DNA of 64,000 bases, taken from the NCBI GenBank assembly GCA_040080965.1, contig JBEBHH010000001.1:163670-227669 (forward strand), written 5' to 3'. Under the pieces are notes generated by a model. That model was given only the letters and a program-made list of their open reading frames with translations, had not been told where the DNA came from and ran no database searches. Source of the stretch: SHZI01 sp040080965. GTDB taxonomy: Bacteria > Pseudomonadota > Gammaproteobacteria > Steroidobacterales > GCA-2729495. Position 1 is the stretch's first letter. Every line of letters starts with the position of its first letter. The position numbers and the translations under genes were made by a program. This document shows positions 7,718 through 16,993 of the stretch, one piece after another.

Positions 7718-8635
7718 ATGGCGCGGCCGCACATTGAACCACTCGTTGACCGGGACATGCCTTTCAGGAAGATGACCCTTCCGGGCTTCCCCAAGGGCAT
7801 GCACTACAAGATGCTGAGCCTCGATCCGGACACCGGCGCCTGCTCGATGACCGTTCGGTTCGACGCGGGGTTCCGGCTGCCGCCGGGCATGAGCTACTCG
7901 GAGATGGAGCTTTTTGTGACGTCAGGCGCCGTCCACTTCGGCGGCGAGAAGTACGGGAAGGGAAACTTCTTCTTTGTGCCCGCAGGGGTATCCATGCCTG
8001 CGATGTCGGTGCCTCGCGGCGCCGAGGGTCTGATGTTCTACAACTACGGCGAGCCGAGCTTCCTGGAGTCTGACGAGGATCATTCGCGCGCCCGGCGCGA
8101 GCAACTGGTGGTCGTCAACGCCTACGACGGCTTGCAGTGGAAGGCTGCCGATTTCATCCGCCCGTCGGTTGCGCCAGGCTGCATGGTCAAGATGCTTCGT
8201 TCCGATCCGCTGACCCACGCTCACTCGTTGCTCTATTGCATGACTCCCAATTACTGGCAGGACAACATCTCCTATCACGATTGCTGCGAGGAGAGTTACC
8301 ACATCTATGGCACGTCCTGGATGATGCAGTTTGGCAACCTGCCCACAGGCGGTTATTTCTGGAGGCCGGAGTACATCAACCATGGGGCATTCGCGAGTGA
8401 GCTTGGCGTGCTTGGGTTTGGCCGCACCGACAGCCAGCTGCACAACTATTTCCACTTCAATCCCTGGACCAGCCCGGACGACAACCGCCAACGTGCCGCC
8501 GCCCAGTGGGCCCGCAACAAGCCAAAGCTGTACGAGTGGGTGCGATCACCGGATGGGCACAATCATCCGCACGACTTTGAATATCCCGGGTTCGATTACG
8601 CCGAGGGCGAGCTGAAGTCCGGGCAGTCTCGCTAG
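7718..8635 (+). CDS. Bicupin-like protein of unknown function
   Basis: 305 residues with two cupin-like halves. The first (about 30-115) has a G-x5-E-x-F-V-T-S-G-x-V-H-F-G-G pattern followed by GNFFFVPAGV. The second (about 140-270) carries HDCCEESYHIYG and a late HNYFHFNPW. Several His and Glu residues could bind a metal, as in ChrR-type cupins and quercetinase relatives. The gene follows the Rieske oxygenase by 27 nt on the same strand, so it may handle the same substrate or its product. No signal peptide. I do not recognise a named family. Confidence 0.65.
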   Translation: MARPHIEPLVDRDMPFRKMTLPGFPKGMHYKMLSLDPDTGACSMTVRFDAGFRLPPGMSYSEMELFVTSGAVHFGGEKYGKGNFFFVPAGVSMPAMSVPRGAEGLMFYNYGEPSFLESDEDHSRARREQLVVVNAYDGLQWKAADFIRPSVAPGCMVKMLRSDPLTHAHSLLYCMTPNYWQDNISYHDCCEESYHIYGTSWMMQFGNLPTGGYFWRPEYINHGAFASELGVLGFGRTDSQLHNYFHFNPWTSPDDNRQRAAAQWARNKPKLYEWVRSPDGHNHPHDFEYPGFDYAEGELKSGQSR

Positions 8636-8650
8636 TCTAAGGAGAAGGTG

Positions 8651-9706
8651 CTAGACGAGTCCTTCCCGGGAGAGCCGGTCGATCGTTGCAGCCTGCAGGG
8701 CCTGCAGGTCGCCACGCGACCCGCCGACCGACTGGCCGAGCTCGTTCGGGGTTCGCCCGGGAATGTCGCCGTAGCTCGAAGCGAATGCCTGCAGCGGCAG
8801 GCGGCTCACGGTGTTGGCGAGGCCCCCACGGTGCCGGCGCTCGCGGAGCCCGGCGATGTCGATGACCCCGTGCGCCGTAATGCTGGCGCCGCCCGGCGGC
8901 GCGGTCGAGAGTATGCGGCCTTCGTAATCGACTATCTTGGACATCCCGGTGCTGGACCTTGCCGGCAGACCTGTGTCCGGCACTCCCGCCGTGTTCGCCG
9001 ATACCACATACGCCATGTTCTCGGCTGCCCGCGCCTGGCGGGCCAGTTCCTTGGCGGTTGATCTCGGGCTGCCCATCTCGCTGGTGGAATGCACCAGGAT
9101 CTCCGCACCCCTCATGACATGGCACCGGGCGACCTCGGGATAGAGGATTTCTTCCGAGGCCACGGCGGAGATCCTGCCGATGCATGTATCCGCGACGGGA
9201 TACACACCCGCCAGACCGTAGCGGTCGAGGTAGCGATCCCAGACGTCATAAGGACTTGGCGAGTACAGCGAGATCAGGCGACGGTAACGCAGGACGACGT
9301 CGCCGGACGGGCTGATGAGGAAGCTGCACTGGAAGTACAGGTCCGGAAAATGGGGGTCGGCTTCGTACGCATTGCCAGCCAGGAAGAACCCGCCCCGGCT
9401 CGCGACGGAACCCAGGCCTTCGTACTCCGGACCTTCCATCTCGAGGCAGGCCAAGTCCCGCCAGGCGGCAAAGCGGCCCTGGCCGGGAGCCCCGGTGAGC
9501 ACGTATTCCGGGAGCACGACCAGTCGGACGGGCAGCCCATGGCTTTCCGCGAGGAGGGGCGTGCTGGCGTCGAGGGCCGAACCGATGGCCTCGATGCTGG
9601 CGGCCATGCGGAGGCGGACTGCCTGACGGTCGGGAAGTCCGGCTACGGCGTGCGTGGGGACCTGCAGTGCAAGCGCGAGATACGGGGCGATCAGGCTCTG
9701 GCCCAT
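8651..9706 (-). CDS. Nitrilase-superfamily protein with altered catalytic residues
   Basis: 351 residues with the carbon-nitrogen hydrolase layout. The Glu of the Glu-Lys-Cys triad is present in VVLPEYVLTG (E67). The segment that normally carries the Lys (Y-R-K-x-x-L) reads YRRLISL, giving Arg143. The nucleophile-elbow segment, normally I-C-Y/E-D/E-x-x-F-P-E, reads AVASEEILYPEVAR, giving Ser184 where Cys is expected. The protein may therefore be inactive as an amidase or work by another route. It lies 6 nt after a cyclase-like gene on the same strand and converges on the bicupin with 15 nt between. Fold confident, function unknown. Confidence 0.8.
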   Translation of the reverse strand: MGQSLIAPYLALALQVPTHAVAGLPDRQAVRLRMAASIEAIGSALDASTPLLAESHGLPVRLVVLPEYVLTGAPGQGRFAAWRDLACLEMEGPEYEGLGSVASRGGFFLAGNAYEADPHFPDLYFQCSFLISPSGDVVLRYRRLISLYSPSPYDVWDRYLDRYGLAGVYPVADTCIGRISAVASEEILYPEVARCHVMRGAEILVHSTSEMGSPRSTAKELARQARAAENMAYVVSANTAGVPDTGLPARSSTGMSKIVDYEGRILSTAPPGGASITAHGVIDIAGLRERRHRGGLANTVSRLPLQAFASSYGDIPGRTPNELGQSVGGSRGDLQALQAATIDRLSREGLV

Positions 9707-9712
9707 CAGAGT

Positions 9713-11020
9713 TCAACCCGGGACGTCAGTCGCCGGTCCGGAAAGCCCGGCCCGCAGGGGGCGGACCAGCTGCGTGGTGAGCACTCCATACCGACTGTCA
9801 TCGCGCAGCTGCCGGTCCTCGATCCCCAGCAGGATCGGTTCAGCGCCGCGTCGATGGATGTTCACCTTGGCGTTGTACGCATTCCGCCTCAGGCCATGCT
9901 TGTCCTCGATGGCCAGCTTCCGTATGGAGAATGTGCCGTCGGGACACGCTTCGCCGGTCAGGTAGCACTTGATCGACTCGACTGCCTCGCCTGACAGTTC
10001 CAGCCCGTTAAGTTGGGACAGGCTGCTTTGCGCCTGGTCCATGAAGCCGATTGCGTCGAAGTCTGCGCCGCCCTCCAGCCCCCCGGCCTGGCGCATCGGC
10101 GTGCTGAACTCGCCAACCAGGATCTGGCCAGGCAACGCATACTCGATCATCCGCGCCAATTCGATGGTCACGTCGCCAACCACATCGCAATAGATTGTCG
10201 GGTTCAGCCCTTCCGCGTGATTGAATTCGTAGCAGCTCCCGACGTGGAAAGTTGTTCGAAGGAGGGGGACGCCCCGGCTGTGGCCCTTCTGCCGCGCAAT
10301 TGCATTGTCGGCGAGCACCAGGTGCATGAAGTGGTACAGGTTGGTGTTGGCCTCCAGCCCGGTATCCCGGTTCCAGATGTAGAAGCCGTCGCCCGTGCTC
10401 GAGCGGGCGAAATTGACCATCATCCGCCGCCCGAGGAGCCGGCTGTGGGCCGCATTAAGCGAACACGAAAGGCTGTTCAACTGGTTCATCTGCTCGAACG
10501 GACCAAGAAGCCCGAAGCCGACAATGTCGAACAGCGCAACCGCTCGATCGCGCACGTAACTCACGCTGTAACGCTTCACGAGCCGCTCGATTGCTGCCGT
10601 TTCTGCCGGTGACGCTGACAGCGGCTGGCGAAGGGCGACGGCTTTCGGTTCGACACCGAGGAGCCGGGTGGCGTTGTGCATCTGCCGCGGCGAGAACTGC
10701 CGGGCGCCGGAGAGCAGGTGCATGATGAACTGGTGGGCGGGGGTTTCGGAGGCCGGATCCGCGCCGGGCGGCCCAGTCGTCGAACCGTAGCTGGCCACCG
10801 CGTAGTGCGGAACCACCAGAACCTGAACGCCGTCGCGGGTGGGTGACCAGGCCAGTACGAGGTTCTGCCCGAGGTTCCAGTGGGCATGGAACTGCCGGTC
10901 AAGCTCCAGCAGGTTGCCGCGCTGTCGAAGATCGAGGTCCTGCTCCGGACCGCGGAGGCCGTCCGGCGCCAGTGGGTCAGTGAGCATGGATCCGGGCCGC
11001 AGGCCCCAGGTTCCTTCCAT
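9713..11020 (-). CDS. Class III nucleotide-cyclase-like protein, probably atypical
   Basis: 435 residues; an internal ATG at 10987 is an equally plausible start. An N-terminal region of about 150 residues is unrecognised. The cyclase-like core begins at VALFDIVGF (D165), with the second metal Asp in STGDGFYIW (D211), and a third block CDVVGDVTIELARM. Compared with active class III cyclases, both metal Asp residues are kept, but the purine-selecting Lys of K-x-x-G-D is Ser207 and the transition-state Asn of V-N-x-A-x-R is Ile286; the Arg (R290) remains. Cyclic nucleotide synthesis is therefore doubtful. It probably forms an operon with the nitrilase-like gene. Confidence 0.65.
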   Translation of the reverse strand: MEGTWGLRPGSMLTDPLAPDGLRGPEQDLDLRQRGNLLELDRQFHAHWNLGQNLVLAWSPTRDGVQVLVVPHYAVASYGSTTGPPGADPASETPAHQFIMHLLSGARQFSPRQMHNATRLLGVEPKAVALRQPLSASPAETAAIERLVKRYSVSYVRDRAVALFDIVGFGLLGPFEQMNQLNSLSCSLNAAHSRLLGRRMMVNFARSSTGDGFYIWNRDTGLEANTNLYHFMHLVLADNAIARQKGHSRGVPLLRTTFHVGSCYEFNHAEGLNPTIYCDVVGDVTIELARMIEYALPGQILVGEFSTPMRQAGGLEGGADFDAIGFMDQAQSSLSQLNGLELSGEAVESIKCYLTGEACPDGTFSIRKLAIEDKHGLRRNAYNAKVNIHRRGAEPILLGIEDRQLRDDSRYGVLTTQLVRPLRAGLSGPATDVPG

Positions 11021-11096
11021 GGGCGATGCGCTGGCTACAGTCTTTGCCAGCAGCCAAATAGTGACTTAGGATGCATGAGCGCTCCGCGCCATTGCA

Positions 11097-12557
11097 ATGG
11101 CCCGACCACAGGTCCCGCATTTGCTCCCCTTGACGTCCAGCATAGCCGCCGAACTGCGCTCGATTGTAGGGGGCAACGGCTATCTGGACGAATCCGCCGA
11201 CCTGTCGGGCTACCTGACCGAGTGGCGGGGTCTCTACAAGGGCTCCACGCCCTGCGTTCTCCTGCCAGCCACGACCAGCCAGGTAGCGGCCATACTGCGC
11301 GTCTGCTCCGCGCACCGGATAGGCGTCGTCCCGCAGGGGGGCAACACGGGCCTGGTCGGCGGAGCCATCCCGCATTCAAGTCCCGACCGGCCCCAGGTAC
11401 TTCTTTCGGCCCGGAGACTCAAGGCCATACGCAACGTCGACCCGGGGAATTTCACCATCACTGCCGAAGCTGGCTGCGTGCTGGCCGACGTCCAGTCGGC
11501 CGCCGCCGCGGCCGGACGACTGTTTCCACTCAGCCTGGCGGCGGAGGGCAGCTGTCAGCTCGGTGGCAACATCTCGACGAACGCCGGCGGCACGGCCGTA
11601 CTTCGTTTCGGCACGATGCGCGACCTCGTCCTGGGACTCGAGGTTGTCCTCGCCGATGGCAGGGTGCTGGACGTGCTACGTGGCCTCCGCAAGGACAACA
11701 CCGGTTACGATCTCAAGCAGCTGTTCATCGGTGCCGAGGGCACGCTGGGTTTCATCACCGCAGCCACCTGCAAGCTGTTCCCGCAGGCGAGGCGAGTCGT
11801 GACGGCGTGGCTTGGCACGCCGTCACCGGATGCCGCGATCCAGGTCTATGCCGCCGCCCGTGCCCAGCTTGGCGACGACCTGACGGCCTTCGAGTTCGCG
11901 AATCAGCTGACGCTCGACTTGGTCCTCAGGCACATTCCGGGAACCCGGTCCCCGCTCGCCGGCGGCAGCCCGTGGCACCTGCTCATGGAGATCAGCACGC
12001 CCCGGGATGACCCGGCGCTGGAAGTTCAGGTCCAGGAGTTCCTGGGCCGGATGCAGGATTCCGCATTGGTCAGCGATGGAGTCATTGCATCCAGCGGCGC
12101 CCAGCGCGAGGCCCTCTGGCGTCTCCGGCACAGCATGTCGGAAGCCCAGAAGAAGGAGGGCGCCAGCATCAAGCACGACGTATCCGTGCCCGTGGCCAGC
12201 ATGGGCCGCTTCCTCGACATTGCGACTTCCGCCGTGGGGCTGCTGGTTCCCGGGGTGCAGGTCGTCGCCTTCGGGCACCTGGGCGACGGCAATGCCCATT
12301 TCAACCTGACACAGCCGGCCGGTGCCGATGGCGCGGCGTTTCTGGCCCGCTGGGACGAGATCACCCGTCGGGTTCACGACGTCACGGTAGGCCTGGGAGG
12401 AAGCTTCAGCGCCGAGCATGGCATCGGCGCGCTGAAGGTTGCCGAGCTGGCGCACTGGCGGGGCGGGGTGCCCCTCGAACTCATGCGGGCCATCAAAGGT
12501 GCCCTGGACCCCCTCGGCATCATGAATCCGGGCAAGCTGTTTACCGCCGATTCCTGA
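11097..12557 (+). CDS. FAD-linked dehydrogenase, D-lactate/D-2-hydroxyglutarate type
   Basis: 486 residues. The PCMH-type FAD-binding domain (about 40-225) includes PQGGNTGLVGG and LAAEGSCQLGGNISTNAGG. The C-terminal FAD-oxidase domain contains HLGDGNAHFN, EHGIGALK and the terminal NPGKLF. These are shared by D-2-hydroxyglutarate dehydrogenase, D-lactate dehydrogenase and GlcD. With no GlcE/GlcF or Fe-S partner beside it, the single-subunit D-2-hydroxyglutarate or D-lactate type is more likely than glycolate oxidase. It is transcribed away from the cyclase-like gene across 76 nt. Substrate not determined. Confidence 0.88.
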   Translation: MARPQVPHLLPLTSSIAAELRSIVGGNGYLDESADLSGYLTEWRGLYKGSTPCVLLPATTSQVAAILRVCSAHRIGVVPQGGNTGLVGGAIPHSSPDRPQVLLSARRLKAIRNVDPGNFTITAEAGCVLADVQSAAAAAGRLFPLSLAAEGSCQLGGNISTNAGGTAVLRFGTMRDLVLGLEVVLADGRVLDVLRGLRKDNTGYDLKQLFIGAEGTLGFITAATCKLFPQARRVVTAWLGTPSPDAAIQVYAAARAQLGDDLTAFEFANQLTLDLVLRHIPGTRSPLAGGSPWHLLMEISTPRDDPALEVQVQEFLGRMQDSALVSDGVIASSGAQREALWRLRHSMSEAQKKEGASIKHDVSVPVASMGRFLDIATSAVGLLVPGVQVVAFGHLGDGNAHFNLTQPAGADGAAFLARWDEITRRVHDVTVGLGGSFSAEHGIGALKVAELAHWRGGVPLELMRAIKGALDPLGIMNPGKLFTADS

Positions 12558-12638
12558 GGCCCGGGCCGGCGCTCCCGGTGCTAAACTTGCGGCCCGTTCG
12601 GGCCGCACGGCGCGGCGTCTCCAGGCATTGTGAGTTAC

Positions 12639-14342
12639 ATGAGCACCCCCAAGAAGGGCACCGGTGAACCCTCCGGTAGCGGCGAGCGACGTTTTTCCAG
12701 CGTGGTGGTCGACGGCGTGTCGCAGGCACCCAGCCGTGCCATGCTCCGCGCCGTCGGTTTCACCGACGCGGACTTCCGCAAGAGCCAGATCGGGGTGGCG
12801 TCGACGTGGAGCATGGTGACCCCGTGCAACATGCACATCGACGGCCTGGCCAGGGCGGCAGCGGCGGGCGCCGACGGGGCCGGCGGCAAGGCCGTCCAGT
12901 TCAATACGATCACCGTCTCCGACGGCATCTCGATGGGCACGCCGGGCATGCGCTATTCGCTCGTGTCGCGGGAAGTCATTGCTGATTCGATTGAAACCGT
13001 GGTGGCGGCGGAAGGCTTCGACGGCTTCGTTGCCATTGGCGGCTGCGACAAGAACATGCCCGGTTGCGTCATGGCGATGGCGAGACTCAACCGGCCCTCC
13101 GTATTCGTCTACGGCGGAACGATCCAGCCCGGCGCCGAGCGGCGCGACATCGTGTCCGTCTTCGAGGCGGTTGGCGCCGTCGCCAGTGGCAGGATGACGG
13201 AGGTCCAGTTGCTCGAAGTCGAGCGGACGGCCATTCCAGGTCCTGGGTCCTGCGGCGGCATGTACACCGCGAATACGATGGCCTCGGCAATCGAAGCCCT
13301 CGGGCTCAGCCTGCCGAACAGCTCAGGCCAGGAGGCAATTTCGCAGCAGAAGCGGGAGGATGCGCTCCGTGCCGGGTCCGCAGTGGTAGACCTCGTCAAG
13401 CGCGGCATCAAGCCGTCGGACATCCTCTCGCGGGAAGCTTTCGAAAATGCCATCACGGTGGTCATCGCGCTGGGCGGTTCCACCAACGCGGTTCTGCACC
13501 TGATCGCGATGGCCCACGAGGCAGGCATTACCCTGACACTGGAAGACTTCACCCGCGTAGGCAAGCGCGTGCCGGTCCTGGCCGACCTCCGCCCCAGCGG
13601 CAAGTACTCGATGTCTGAACTGGTGGCAATCGGGGGCGTCCAGCCACTGATCAAGCTCCTGCTGGACGGAGGGTTGCTGCACGGGCAGTGCCTCACCGTC
13701 AGCGGCCGCACGCTGGCGGAGAATGCGGCACCGGTACGGCCGTACCCTCCCGGACAGAGCATCGTTCGCAACCTTGATAATCCATTGAAGAAGGACAGCC
13801 ATCTTGTTGTTCTTTATGGGAACATTGCTCCGGATGGAGCGGTTGCCAAGATCAGTGGCAAGGAAGGGCTGCGCTTCCAGGGGCGGGCCCGCGTGTTTGG
13901 CTCCGAAGAACTGGCACTGGCCGCGATCCTCGATGGCACTGTAATTGCGGGTGACGTCGTCGTCATTCGGTACGAGGGTCCGAAGGGCGGACCGGGCATG
14001 CGCGAGATGCTGAGTCCCACTGGCGCCATCATGGGCAAGGGCCTCGGTGACAAGGTAGCCCTGATCACCGACGGGCGTTTCTCAGGGGGCAGCCATGGGT
14101 TCGTCGTCGGCCACGTTTCGCCGGAGGCGGCCGTGGGCGGCCCCATAGCCCTGCTGGAGGATGGTGACCGGATCACCATCGATGCCGAGCACCGCACGAT
14201 CGAAGTCGACCTGCCATCGGCGACGCTGGAACACCGCCGCGCCCAGTGGAGTCCCGCACCCGGGACGCCGCCACCGGGCGTCCTCAGCAAGTACGCCCAG
14301 CTGGTCAGTTCCGCGTCGCTCGGCGCGGTCACGACCCGGTAA
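12639..14342 (+). CDS. ilvD: Dihydroxy-acid dehydratase
   Basis: 567 residues from ATG 12639 (a GTG nine bases upstream, 12630, is an alternative). It dehydrates 2,3-dihydroxyisovalerate and the 3-methylvalerate analogue in valine, isoleucine and leucine synthesis. Cysteines expected for the Fe-S cluster are in TPCNMHIDG (C63), GGCDKNMPGC (C136) and PGPGSCGGMYTANTM (C205). TDGRFSGGSHGFVVGHVSPEA is the C-terminal signature. The length resembles the shorter DHAD class rather than the longer E. coli type. The leu genes and ilvE lie about 13 kb away on the other strand. Confidence 0.95.
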   Translation: MSTPKKGTGEPSGSGERRFSSVVVDGVSQAPSRAMLRAVGFTDADFRKSQIGVASTWSMVTPCNMHIDGLARAAAAGADGAGGKAVQFNTITVSDGISMGTPGMRYSLVSREVIADSIETVVAAEGFDGFVAIGGCDKNMPGCVMAMARLNRPSVFVYGGTIQPGAERRDIVSVFEAVGAVASGRMTEVQLLEVERTAIPGPGSCGGMYTANTMASAIEALGLSLPNSSGQEAISQQKREDALRAGSAVVDLVKRGIKPSDILSREAFENAITVVIALGGSTNAVLHLIAMAHEAGITLTLEDFTRVGKRVPVLADLRPSGKYSMSELVAIGGVQPLIKLLLDGGLLHGQCLTVSGRTLAENAAPVRPYPPGQSIVRNLDNPLKKDSHLVVLYGNIAPDGAVAKISGKEGLRFQGRARVFGSEELALAAILDGTVIAGDVVVIRYEGPKGGPGMREMLSPTGAIMGKGLGDKVALITDGRFSGGSHGFVVGHVSPEAAVGGPIALLEDGDRITIDAEHRTIEVDLPSATLEHRRAQWSPAPGTPPPGVLSKYAQLVSSASLGAVTTR

Positions 14343-14355
14343 AAGAACCCAGAGC

Positions 14356-16971
14356 ATGACAACCAAGCGCACTGGCGGACCGCGTCCGCCTCACCCGGGT
14401 TCGGCCTGGGTAGTCCTGAAGTTCGGCGGCACCAGTGTGTCGACCGCCGAGCGCTGGCAGACGATTCTTGGCCTGGTCAGGCAGAGGCAGGCGGAAGGCT
14501 TCCGGCCCATCGTCGTGCATTCGGCACTCGCCACCGTCTCCAATCGGCTCGATGATCTCCTGCGCAGTTCGCGGGACAAGGAAGCCCGGCCGTCCATTGA
14601 AGACCTGAAGTCACTGCATTACACCCTGGCGACAGCACTCGGCATCGACGGCGCCCGGGAACTGGCTGAGTACTTCAACGAACTGGAGCAACTCCTTGCT
14701 GGCGTCCACCTGATCGGGGAAGTCAGCCCGCGGATCCAGGCCCGGGTCATGGCCATGGGTGAACTGCTGGCGACCAGGCTCGGCGCTGCGTACCTGAGGA
14801 AGCAGGGGCTTGCGGTGACCTGGCTTGACGCCCGCACACTCCTGCGGACCGTGCCTGTCACAGGCGCCAACGAGCGCGGTGCCTACCTCGCCGCCAGCTG
14901 CGAGTTCGACCCCGATCCGCTGCTGCTGGAGCGCCTCGCGGCGCTGGATGGGGTGGCCCTTACCCAGGGCTTCATTGCCAGCAATGCCAGGGGTGAATGC
15001 GTCCTGCTGGGCAGGGGCGGTTCCGACACTTCCGCGGCCTACTTCGCGGCCAAGCTCCAGGCGAGCGCCCTCGAGATCTGGACGGACGTGCCGGGCATGT
15101 TCAGTGCCAATCCAAAGGTCGTCCCCGGTGCCCGACTGCTGCGCACGCTCAGTTACGAGGAAGCGCAGGAGATCGCCTCCACCGGTGGCTCGGTCCTGCA
15201 TCCGCGCAGCATCAGCCCCTGCCGTCGTCATGGCATTCCCCTGAAGGTGCTGTGCACGAACCAGCCCGAGCTTCCTGGCACTCTCGTGACGACCAGGGCG
15301 GGCAGCGACGCTCCACGGGTCAAGGCAATTTCAGGCCGCAGCCGCATTACGCTCGTGTCGATGGAAACCCTTGGAATGTGGCACGAGGTCGGGTTCCTGG
15401 CCGACGCCTTCCGCTGCTTCTCGGACCTCGGCTTGTCAGTCGACCTGGTATCCACGTCCGAAAGCAACGTCACGGTCACCCTCGATCCGGGCGTCAATCC
15501 CATCGATGCGGGCAATCTCGCCGAACTTCAGGGCCGGCTCGAACGCCTGTGCAAGGTCACCATCATCGAGGGTGTGGAAATCGTCAGCCTCGTTGGACAG
15601 AAGATCCGGGCAGCACTCCATGAGATCGGCCCGGCCCTCGAAGCTTTCGAGGAGCACAAGATTCACCTGGTGAGCCAGTCGGCCACCGACCTGAATCTCT
15701 CATTTGTCGTTGAAGAGGGCCAGGCCGCCCGGCTCATCCAGAAGCTCCACGGGACGCTGGTCCAGCCGGGACCGGACGACGAGGTTTTTGGCGAGACCTG
15801 GGAGGAGCTCCAGGGCGGGGCGCGACAGGCAGTGGCGCACCATGAGCCCTGGTGGGTCCGGCGCCGGAACGAGCTGGCCGCCATCGCCCGCGAACGAGGT
15901 GCCGCCTACGTGTATGACCTGGCGACAGTGCGCGCAGCGGCCGGACGCCTGAAGGGCCTCCGGTCCGTGCACCGGGTCTTCTTCGCCATGAAGGCCAACA
16001 ATTGCATCGATATCCTGCGGGCCCTCCACGACGAGGGCCTGAACTTCGAGTGTGTGTCTCCCAGTGAGATCAGCCGGGTCCTGGAGCTGTTCCCCGGGAT
16101 CGATCCCCAGCGGATTCTCTACACGCCCAATTTCGCGCCCCGCGGCGACTATGAGTTCGGACTCCAGCGCGGCGTGTGGCTGACCCTCGACAACCTCCAT
16201 CCGCTGAGGTACTGGGGCGACCTGTTCAAGGGCAGGCAGGTCTTCCTGCGAATCGATACCGGCCATGGCCGTGGACACCACCAGCATGTGAAGACGGCTG
16301 GCACGCACTCCAAGTTCGGCATTCCGCTCTTCGAGCTTGAGGAGGCCCGCGAGCTGCTGGCCGCCTGCGGCGCCACGGTCATTGGCCTGCATGCGCACGT
16401 TGGCAGCGGAATCCTGACTCCGGAGAACTGGCAGGAGGTGGGCAGGGAACTCGTCGCCGTCGCCGAGGACTTTCCTGACCTGCGTTACCTGGATCTCGGC
16501 GGGGGCCTCGGCGTGCCGGAAAAGGCCGGCCAGCCGCCGCTCGACATGGCCGCCGTGGACCTGGGCATTGGGGAAATACGCGCGGCAAGGCCCGGCCTCG
16601 AAGTCTGGCTGGAGCCCGGCCGCTACCTGGTTGCCGAGGCCGGAGTCCTGGTGGCCACGGTCACCCAGACCAAGGGCAAGGGCCAGGTGCAGTACGTCGG
16701 CATGAGCACGGGGATGAACAGCCTGATTCGTCCCGCCCTCTATGGCGCTTACCATGAGATCGCGAACCTCAGCCGGTGGGGCGAGGCAGCCACCCAGGTC
16801 GTCACTATCGTCGGCCCGATCTGCGAGACCGGGGACAGGCTCGGCTCCGACCGGTTGCTGCCACGCTGCTCCGAGGGAGACGTGCTGGCGATCGCGAATG
16901 CCGGCGCCTATGGGTTCGTAATGAGTTCCCGCTACAACATGCGGGAACCAGCGATGGAGATCGCCATCTGA
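14356..16971 (+). CDS. lysAC: Bifunctional aspartate kinase / diaminopimelate decarboxylase
   Basis: 871 residues encoding the first and last enzymes of lysine synthesis in one chain. Residues 1 to about 465 are aspartate kinase: KFGGTSVST near the start, GRGGSDTSA, then two ACT-type segments (LVSMETLGMWHEVGF and a second ending in SQSATDLNLSFVV) that suggest lysine feedback. Residues about 490-871 are diaminopimelate decarboxylase: the PLP lysine in FFAMKANNC, HVGSGILTPE, LEPGRYLVAEAG, and a late C-x-E-G-D region. This fusion is known in Xanthomonadales and relatives. The start 14356 lies 13 nt after ilvD; earlier in-frame ATGs fall inside ilvD. Confidence 0.95.
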   Translation: MTTKRTGGPRPPHPGSAWVVLKFGGTSVSTAERWQTILGLVRQRQAEGFRPIVVHSALATVSNRLDDLLRSSRDKEARPSIEDLKSLHYTLATALGIDGARELAEYFNELEQLLAGVHLIGEVSPRIQARVMAMGELLATRLGAAYLRKQGLAVTWLDARTLLRTVPVTGANERGAYLAASCEFDPDPLLLERLAALDGVALTQGFIASNARGECVLLGRGGSDTSAAYFAAKLQASALEIWTDVPGMFSANPKVVPGARLLRTLSYEEAQEIASTGGSVLHPRSISPCRRHGIPLKVLCTNQPELPGTLVTTRAGSDAPRVKAISGRSRITLVSMETLGMWHEVGFLADAFRCFSDLGLSVDLVSTSESNVTVTLDPGVNPIDAGNLAELQGRLERLCKVTIIEGVEIVSLVGQKIRAALHEIGPALEAFEEHKIHLVSQSATDLNLSFVVEEGQAARLIQKLHGTLVQPGPDDEVFGETWEELQGGARQAVAHHEPWWVRRRNELAAIARERGAAYVYDLATVRAAAGRLKGLRSVHRVFFAMKANNCIDILRALHDEGLNFECVSPSEISRVLELFPGIDPQRILYTPNFAPRGDYEFGLQRGVWLTLDNLHPLRYWGDLFKGRQVFLRIDTGHGRGHHQHVKTAGTHSKFGIPLFELEEARELLAACGATVIGLHAHVGSGILTPENWQEVGRELVAVAEDFPDLRYLDLGGGLGVPEKAGQPPLDMAAVDLGIGEIRAARPGLEVWLEPGRYLVAEAGVLVATVTQTKGKGQVQYVGMSTGMNSLIRPALYGAYHEIANLSRWGEAATQVVTIVGPICETGDRLGSDRLLPRCSEGDVLAIANAGAYGFVMSSRYNMREPAMEIAI

Positions 16972-16993
16972 GGCGCGCGGGGTACGTTGCGCC

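Noticed and set aside
16972..16993. Possible terminator between lysAC and hisE
   Set aside because: Only short GC complementarity and no T-run; the gap is too small for a clear call.
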